Shown here one piece after another: positions 58,826-64,000 of a stretch of 64,000 bases of DNA. The stretch is from Streptomyces termitum (GTDB lineage: Bacteria; Actinomycetota; Actinomycetes; Streptomycetales; Streptomycetaceae), in NCBI RefSeq assembly GCF_014650175.1, contig NZ_BMUL01000007.1:248001-312000 (forward strand). The letters run 5' to 3'. The notes under the pieces are model-generated. The model saw nothing but the letters and a program-made list of their open reading frames with translations, did no database searches and was not told the origin of the DNA. The stretch's first letter is position 1. The number at the start of each line of letters is the position of its first letter. The position numbers and the translations under genes were made by a program.

Positions 58826-59545
58826 GTGGGTGACCTGAAGCAGCACAGTCTCATCAAGGCCCAGGAGCGGCTTCGCGACCAGGTGGGCCACGCGCTGCGC
58901 GCGGCGCTCACCGCGGGGGAGCTGAAGCCGGGCACGGTCTACTCGGCCCCCGGGCTGGCGGCCGAGCTCGGGGTCTCGGCCACCCCGGTCCGCGAGGCCA
59001 TGCTCGACCTCGCCCGCGAGGGCCTGGTCGAGCCGGTCCGCAACAAGGGCTTCAGGATCACCGAGGTCAGCGAGCGCGAACTCGACCAGTGCACCGAACT
59101 GCGGATGCTCATCGAGGTGCCCACGGTCGGCCGCGTCACCGAGACGGCGACGACCGAGCAGCTGGAGGAGCTGCGCCCGCTGGCCGAGGAGATCGTGGTC
59201 AACGCCCGCGACCACAACCTGATCGGCTATCTGGAGGCGGACCGGCAGTTCCACCTCACCCTCCTCGGCCTGGGCGGCAACGACCGGCTGGTGGAGACGG
59301 TGGGCGACCTGCGTAAGCGCTCCCGGCTCTACGGCCTGACGGGCCTGGACGAGGCGGGCAAGCTGGTCACCTCCGCCGAGGAGCACACCGAACTCCTCGA
59401 CCTGATGATCGCCCGCGACCGGGCGGGCGCGGAGGCGTGCATGATGCGCCACCTCGGCCACGTCCGCTCGCTCTGGGCCGAGGCCCGCGACGAGCCGGTC
59501 GAACCGGCGACCGGCGCCCTGCGCCCGGTGCGCAAGAAGAACTGA
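58826..59545 (+). CDS. GntR-family (FadR/FCD-type) regulator of hydroxyproline catabolism
   Basis: A 239-residue regulator. The winged helix-turn-helix at about 15-80 has the GntR landmarks Y-S-A-P-G-L-A-A-E-L-G-V-S-A-T-P-V-R-E-A. An all-helical FCD ligand domain follows, with metal-ligand-like histidines (H-L-T-L-L, E-E-H-T-E-L and M-M-R-H-L). GTG 58826 is preceded by GGAGGA. As the last gene of the cluster, with a matching 19-bp element before each of its three promoters, it is the likely local repressor relieved by hydroxyproline or an intermediate. Confidence 0.88.
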   Translation: MGDLKQHSLIKAQERLRDQVGHALRAALTAGELKPGTVYSAPGLAAELGVSATPVREAMLDLAREGLVEPVRNKGFRITEVSERELDQCTELRMLIEVPTVGRVTETATTEQLEELRPLAEEIVVNARDHNLIGYLEADRQFHLTLLGLGGNDRLVETVGDLRKRSRLYGLTGLDEAGKLVTSAEEHTELLDLMIARDRAGAEACMMRHLGHVRSLWAEARDEPVEPATGALRPVRKKN

Positions 59546-59554
59546 CCCGGCACG

Positions 59555-59603
59555 CGCGAACGGCGCGCCGCGCTCCTCCGGGGAGTGCGGCGCGCCGTTC
59601 GCG
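59555..59603. terminator. Bidirectional stem-loop between GntR and GAPDH genes
   Basis: A perfect 17-bp inverted repeat (59555-59571 with 59587-59603) whose 15-base centre can itself pair further. It separates the convergent genes. Confidence 0.82.
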
Positions 59604-59624
59604 TGCGCGGGGCGCGGGGCCGGA

Positions 59625-61070
59625 TCAGACCGCCGGCGCCGGGAAGGTCGGGTACTCGACGCCCGAGACGTGCTGGACGACCCGGATGACCTGGCAGGAG
59701 TAGCCGAACTCGTTGTCGTACCACAGGTACAGGATCGCGTTGTCGCCGTCGACCTTGGTCGCGCCGGCGTCCACGATGGAGGCGTGGCGCGAGCCCACGA
59801 AGTCCATCGAGACGGCGTCGGGAGCCGTGGTGAAGTCGATCTGGCGCTTCAGCGGCGAGTGCAGCGAGACGTCGCGCAGGTACTCCAGCACCTCGTCGCG
59901 GGTGGTCTCGCGGCCCAGGCGCAGGCTCAGGATGGCGATCGAGACGTCCGGCACCGGCACGCGGATGGAGCTGCCGGTGATCGGGGCCTTGAGCTCCGGC
60001 AGCGCCTTGGCGACGGCCGAGGCGGCACCGGTCTCGGTGATCACCATGTTGAGCGGCGCGGAGCGGCCGCGGCGGTCGGCCTTGTGGTAGTTGTCCAGGA
60101 GGTTCTGGTCGTTCGTGAACGAGTGGACGGTCTCCACGTGGCCGCGCAGCACGCCGTACTCGTCGTCCATCGCCTTGAGCGGCGGGACGATCGCGTTGGT
60201 GGTGCAGGAGGCGCAGGACAGGATCTGCTCGTCCGGCTTGATCGTGTCGTGGTTGACGCCGTGCACGATGTTGGGCACGTCGCCCTTGCCGGGCGCGGTC
60301 AGGACGACCTTGTCGATGCCGGGGCGCAGGTGCGTGGAGAGGCCCTCGCGGTCGCGCCACTTGCCGGTGTTGTCGATCAGGATGGCGTTCTCGATGCCGT
60401 ACGCCGTGTAGTCGACCTCGGAGGGGTCGTTGGCGTAGATCACCTTGATGGTGTTGCCGTTGGCGACGATGGTGCTGTTCGCCTCGTCGACCGTGATCGT
60501 GCCCTGGAACTGGCCGTGGATCGAGTCCCGGCGCAGCAGGGAGGCGCGCTTGACGAGGTCGGCCTCGCCGCCGCCGCGCACGACGATGGCGCGCAGGCGC
60601 AGGCCGTTGCCCGAACCGGCCTTCTCGATGAGGAGGCGGGCGACGAGGCGGCCGATGCGGCCGAAGCCGTAGAGGACCACGTCGCGGCCGTCACGGCGCT
60701 CGATCTTGTTCGCGCCCGTGGCGCCGGCGACGGCCTCCGCGGTGAACTCCCCGACCGTCAGGCCGCGCGAGTCGGCCTTGTACTCGGCGGCGAGCATGCC
60801 GATGTCGATCTGGGAGGGGCCGAGGTCGAGCGTGGTGAGCGTCTGCAGGAAAGGCAGCGTCTCGGTGACCGAGAGCTCCTCACCGGCGATCTGGCGGGCG
60901 AAGCGGTGGGTCTTGAGGATGCTGACCACCGACTTGTTCACCAGGGAGCGGCTGTGGACCAGGACGGTGACGTCCTGCTCACGGTGCAGCTTCCCGATGA
61001 TCGGGATCATCGACTCCGCGATCTCCTCGCGGTTCTTCCAGCTGGTGAACGAGTCATCATTGACAGTCAC
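59625..61070 (-). CDS. Glyceraldehyde-3-phosphate dehydrogenase, long form
   Basis: A 481-residue enzyme, about 140 residues longer than glycolytic GAPDH. The extra N-terminal domain (about 1-125) is helical and unrelated to the Rossmann fold. The core begins V-V-L-Y-G-F-G-R-I-G-R (132-141) and has catalytic Cys289 in S-C-A-S-C-T-T-N. C-terminal W-Y-D-N-E-F-G-Y-S is canonical. Long-form GAPDHs occur in Streptomyces and proteobacteria and may serve gluconeogenesis or NADP use. The only good start is GTG 61070; the region ahead is AT-rich with a weak ribosome site. Confidence 0.9.
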   Translation of the reverse strand: MTVNDDSFTSWKNREEIAESMIPIIGKLHREQDVTVLVHSRSLVNKSVVSILKTHRFARQIAGEELSVTETLPFLQTLTTLDLGPSQIDIGMLAAEYKADSRGLTVGEFTAEAVAGATGANKIERRDGRDVVLYGFGRIGRLVARLLIEKAGSGNGLRLRAIVVRGGGEADLVKRASLLRRDSIHGQFQGTITVDEANSTIVANGNTIKVIYANDPSEVDYTAYGIENAILIDNTGKWRDREGLSTHLRPGIDKVVLTAPGKGDVPNIVHGVNHDTIKPDEQILSCASCTTNAIVPPLKAMDDEYGVLRGHVETVHSFTNDQNLLDNYHKADRRGRSAPLNMVITETGAASAVAKALPELKAPITGSSIRVPVPDVSIAILSLRLGRETTRDEVLEYLRDVSLHSPLKRQIDFTTAPDAVSMDFVGSRHASIVDAGATKVDGDNAILYLWYDNEFGYSCQVIRVVQHVSGVEYPTFPAPAV

Positions 61071-61190
61071 AAGATTTATCTTTCGAGCTAGACGGCGCTC
61101 ATATGGTAACCCGGGGCCTCTTCACGCCGACAGGGGCCCCTGAACGCGTGTCCGAAACCTCACACTCGCGGGGGATGGTCCGGCGCCGGG

Positions 61191-62228
61191 TCAGGCGAAG
61201 GCGTGCGCCCGGAACTCCTCGCGGACCCGGGCCAGCGGTGCCGGGTCGCGGGTCACGTACAGCCGGTTCGTCAGCAGGACCGCCCAGCGGTCCCGCGCCG
61301 GGGACACCCACATCGCCGTCCCGGTGAAGCCGAAGTGCGCCCACACGTCGTCGGCCGGCCCGGTGCCCGGCGCCGGATGCCACAACAGCCCGCGCGGCGG
61401 TACGAGTCCGCCGGTGCCGACCCGCAGCGAGGCCGCCACCCAGGCGGGGGAGAAGGTGCCGGACGGCGGCGCGAGCACCCCGCGCAGGAACCGGCCGGTG
61501 TCCCCGGCCGTCGTGAACACCCCCGCGATCCCGCACACCCCGCCCAGCAGCCGGGCCGAGAAGTCGTGCACCGTCCCGCGCAGGTGACGACCGCTCTCCT
61601 CGTCGAACTCGGTCGGCGCGCACCGGGCCGCCGCCACCGGCTCCAGCGGCCCGAACCCGGTGGCGGCCATGCCGAGCGGCTCCCAGACGCGCTCCCGGGC
61701 CAGCCGGGCGAGCGGCCGGCCCGCCAGGTGCTCGGCCAGCCAGCCCAGGATCAGCGCCGCCCGGTCGGTGTAGGCCACGGCCGCGCCCGGCCGGTGCCGC
61801 AGCGGCTCGGCGAGCACCCCGTCCCGCACGTCCTGCGGATCGGAGCCGTACAGGAAGCGGAGGTTGGCCCGCAGCGGCAGGCCGGCCGTGTGGGTCAGCA
61901 GGTGGTGCGCGGTGAGGGCGCCGGCGGGGCGTCCGGCCGCCGCCGGCCAGTACGTGCCGAGCGGCGCGGCCGGGTCCAGCTTCCCGGCGTCCACCAGGGT
62001 GCCCACCACGCCCCACACGGCGAGGACCTTCGTCAGGCTCGCCACGTCGTAGCGGGTGTCCGGGCGCACCGGCTCGCCCGGCCGGGCCGGGTCCAGGAGG
62101 CCGACCGCCCCCGCCGAGCGGACGCCCGCCGCGTCCCCGGCGGCCCACACGGCCCCCGGGCACACGCCGTCCCGGACGGCCCCGGCCAGCAGCCGGGCAT
62201 AGGGGGGTGTCCCATCGCGCTCTGGCAC
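61191..62228 (-). CDS. Serine hydrolase of the beta-lactamase/penicillin-binding-protein superfamily
   Basis: A 345-residue class C-like fold with S64-L-T-K67 as the catalytic pair, Y153-T-D as the second motif and H-F-G-F-T-G as the KTG equivalent. No signal peptide, so it is probably a cytoplasmic esterase or peptidase rather than a true beta-lactamase. The GTG 62228 has GGAGG six bases ahead and was preferred over ATG 62279. Confidence 0.82.
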   Translation of the reverse strand: MPERDGTPPYARLLAGAVRDGVCPGAVWAAGDAAGVRSAGAVGLLDPARPGEPVRPDTRYDVASLTKVLAVWGVVGTLVDAGKLDPAAPLGTYWPAAAGRPAGALTAHHLLTHTAGLPLRANLRFLYGSDPQDVRDGVLAEPLRHRPGAAVAYTDRAALILGWLAEHLAGRPLARLARERVWEPLGMAATGFGPLEPVAAARCAPTEFDEESGRHLRGTVHDFSARLLGGVCGIAGVFTTAGDTGRFLRGVLAPPSGTFSPAWVAASLRVGTGGLVPPRGLLWHPAPGTGPADDVWAHFGFTGTAMWVSPARDRWAVLLTNRLYVTRDPAPLARVREEFRAHAFA

Positions 62229-62325
62229 GGCACGCCTCCGGCGGCTCGGTGCGGTCCGGGCGGGCCGCACCCCAGGCATGCATGCCCCGGCCCGGCGGGC
62301 GGGACACCCGCCGGGGCGCTCCGGG

Positions 62326-64000
62326 TCAGTTGCAGACGACCTCGTCGCGCGGGGTGTAGTGGGTCTTGAAGGTCTCCCGCTTGACCTCCTGGCCGGCGTT
62401 CTTGAAGACCCGGTCGACGGAGATGTCGAAGCCCTGGAGCGGCGCCTGCGCGACGCACTGCTCGCCGCTGCCCTTGATCTTCCTCGGCTGGGTGAGGTGG
62501 GTGCGCGGACCGGCCACCGCCTCCACCGAGTCGTACTTCTTCGTGCCGTAGAAGGTGATGGTGATCGAGGTGTCGGTGGCGCTCGCCGCGATGTAGACCG
62601 GCTTGTCGGTGTTGTTGCGGAAGCGCTGGTCGAGGCTGCCCCAGGCGACGGTCGCCTCCCGGCCCGCCGGGTAGCGCTCGATGTAGAAGGAGTGGGCGCC
62701 GTACTCGACCGGCTCCAGACCGGCGAAGAAGACCGCGTTGAAGACGGTGGTCGCCACCGCCGACACGCCGCCGCCGGGCGCCTCCTGGTAGCGGCCGTCG
62801 AGGATCATCGTGCCGTCGACGAAGCCGTTCTCCGGGGTCCGCTCGCCGACCGTCCGGTTGAAGCTCCAGATCTGGCCCGGCTGCACGACGGAGCCGTTGA
62901 TCAGCTCGGCGGCCCGGCCGATGTTCACGGTCCGGTAGGGGGCCTTGGGGAAGTTCACCGTGAAGCTGGACATCCGCTCGGTGACGCCGAGCGTGGGCAG
63001 GTTCACCTTGCTGACCCGCGGCTGGGTGACCTTGGTGGCCACGGTCGCCGTCCGGGCGGCCTCCCCGGTACGGGTCAGCAGCGGGTCCACCGCCTCGCCG
63101 AGGGCCTTCGCCGTCACCTCGCGGCCCGCCTTGCCCTCCCGCACGACGACGACCTTGCCGTCCCGCAGGCCGAGGGCGCCCTCCACGGGCGCGCCGGTCA
63201 TGGCGGCGAGCGGACGGGAGACGTCCGGGTCGCGCAGCAGCGCGGCCGGGTCGAGGGAGCCGCGCAGGGTGCCGTTGTCGTTCTTCACCGTCAGGTGGTC
63301 GCTCAGAGTGGCGGCCGATATCCGCAGCTTCTGGTCGCCGACGGCCAGGGTGACCGGGCCGGAGACGGCGGGCTTCGCGTACGCGTCGAGGAAGCGGGTC
63401 ACCTCGGCGGCGGGCAGCTTCGGCTGCGTCACGGCCACCGGCAGGCTCACGGCGGAGGCGCCGGGGGCCGACGGGTAGGCGGCCCGCAGCGCCTCGGCGG
63501 CCTTCCCGGTGTCCAGCTTCTGCCCGGCGACCGGCCGGGTCTCCACGGCCTTCCCGTCCCGGAAGGCGACCGCGCCCTCGGTGACGGCCCGGTCGCTCCG
63601 CTTCGCCAGCGCGGCCACCGCCGCGTCCGTCTTCGCCGGGTCGTGCGCGAGGACCGGCTCGATCGCGCGGTCGCCGGAGGAGAAGAGGCGGCCGATGACG
63701 GTGACGGGATCGCGGGACGGGTCGGCGGCCCGCTCGGCGGTCGCCTCCGCGTCCACGGTCAGCCCGGCGTCGGCCGGGTCCACGCGCTCGGTCTTCCCGC
63801 CGACCGTCACGGAGATCGGCGCGGTCCAGGCGGCCGGGGCCTGCGCCCGCAGCCGCTCGGCGGCCGCGGCGGTGCTCAGCCCGCCTATGTCGACGCCGCC
63901 GACGTGCGTGCCGGCGGATATGTCGTCGCCGGTCGTCGCCAGGCCGGTCGCGTACAGGCCGCCCGCCGCGACGGCGACGACGCCCGCGGCGACGGCGACC
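62326..64000 (-). CDS. VanW-family protein with peptidoglycan-binding-type domains (cut by window end)
   Basis: The frame is open to the right edge, so the true start lies outside; a hydrophobic helix and G-G-V-D-I-G-G-L-S are visible at the edge. At least 558 residues are present, with two copies of a YkuD-associated PG_binding_4-like domain followed by the VanW domain. VanW landmarks are I-N-G-S-V-V-Q-P-G-Q-I-W-S-F-N, G-G-G-V-S-A-V-A-T-T-V-F-N and the E-R-Y-P-A-G-R segment. The protein is probably membrane-anchored and acts at the cell wall. The VanW domain's chemistry is not established, and it alone does not imply vancomycin resistance. Confidence 0.85.
   Translation of the reverse strand, partial: VAVAAGVVAVAAGGLYATGLATTGDDISAGTHVGGVDIGGLSTAAAAERLRAQAPAAWTAPISVTVGGKTERVDPADAGLTVDAEATAERAADPSRDPVTVIGRLFSSGDRAIEPVLAHDPAKTDAAVAALAKRSDRAVTEGAVAFRDGKAVETRPVAGQKLDTGKAAEALRAAYPSAPGASAVSLPVAVTQPKLPAAEVTRFLDAYAKPAVSGPVTLAVGDQKLRISAATLSDHLTVKNDNGTLRGSLDPAALLRDPDVSRPLAAMTGAPVEGALGLRDGKVVVVREGKAGREVTAKALGEAVDPLLTRTGEAARTATVATKVTQPRVSKVNLPTLGVTERMSSFTVNFPKAPYRTVNIGRAAELINGSVVQPGQIWSFNRTVGERTPENGFVDGTMILDGRYQEAPGGGVSAVATTVFNAVFFAGLEPVEYGAHSFYIERYPAGREATVAWGSLDQRFRNNTDKPVYIAASATDTSITITFYGTKKYDSVEAVAGPRTHLTQPRKIKGSGEQCVAQAPLQGFDISVDRVFKNAGQEVKRETFKTHYTPRDEVVCN

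Noticed and set aside
59625..61070. The GAPDH-family gene as the missing alpha-ketoglutarate semialdehyde dehydrogenase
   Set aside because: It has genuine phosphorylating-GAPDH motifs (S-C-A-S-C-T-T-N and W-Y-D-N-E-F-G-Y) and is convergent to and separated from the cluster by a strong terminator.
61191..62228. Second beta-lactamase
   Set aside because: It has no export signal and class C-like esterase motifs; more likely a serine esterase or peptidase.
62326..64000. Vancomycin-resistance determinant
   Set aside because: The VanW domain is widespread without resistance, and vanHAX genes are not present in the window.
1..64000. tRNA or rRNA genes, prophage, or antibiotic biosynthesis cluster
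   Set aside because: No cloverleaf with CCA-type ends was noticed in intergenic gaps, and no integrase, capsid, PKS or NRPS genes were found; a dedicated tRNA scan was not possible.

Overview
The window is high-GC, codon-biased actinomycete chromosome, almost certainly Streptomyces. Supporting signs are dense GTG/TTG starts, four-base start/stop overlaps, a Tat-exported class A beta-lactamase, a sortase substrate with an LAxTG signal, and a perfect actinobacterial iron box. No rRNA, tRNA, CRISPR array, prophage or PKS/NRPS cluster was seen. Both ends cut genes: an apolipoprotein N-acyltransferase on the left and a VanW-family protein on the right.

Layout. 1-9.2 kb: lnt end, NUDIX hydrolase, a 3-hydroxybutyrate dehydrogenase / PucR-type regulator / MHS transporter group, a Vat-like acetyltransferase, a NYN-domain protein, catalase and a small unknown. 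9.2-13.4 kb: one very large HEAT-repeat protein. 13.4-16.8 kb: a leftward operon of a ribbon-helix-helix regulator, a DUF4097 protein and a DrrAB-like ABC exporter. It is preceded by an array of short repeats that looks like the regulator's own operator, and beyond the array lies a divergent amidase. 18.4-20.9 kb: two cell-envelope proteins, one a LAxTG sortase substrate. 21.1-26.9 kb: a complete oligopeptide-type ABC importer operon with a clear sigma-70-like promoter. 27.0-27.3 kb: a small EF-hand protein.

27.3-40.86 kb is an accessory island. It holds a secreted LamG protein, a 2201-residue RHS/YD-repeat protein with an AT-richer, unrecognised C-terminal tip, and a 48-residue single-membrane-span protein directly behind it. 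These are followed by an intact IS5-family transposase, a 155-residue unknown and a broken second IS5 transposase. Similar IS-end-like sequences sit at both edges. This is the best place in the window to look for something new: a polymorphic toxin tip with a possible tiny membrane partner or immunity protein.

40.86-51.7 kb: chromosome-like genes again, including a winged-helix protein, DUF817, an iron-box-controlled DUF2470 protein, a BCCT transporter, a methyltransferase, TetR, the beta-lactamase, a calerythrin-like EF-hand protein, SRPBCC, GNAT and a TPR protein. 51.8-59.5 kb: a hydroxyproline catabolic cluster. It encodes a three-part D-hydroxyproline dehydrogenase, a pyrroline-4-hydroxy-2-carboxylate deaminase-like aldolase, two proline-racemase-family enzymes, a pyrroline-2-carboxylate reductase-like enzyme and a GntR regulator. 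The same 19-bp sequence occurs upstream of its three transcription units and probably marks the regulator's sites. 59.6-64 kb: a long-form glyceraldehyde-3-phosphate dehydrogenase, a serine hydrolase and the VanW-family protein.
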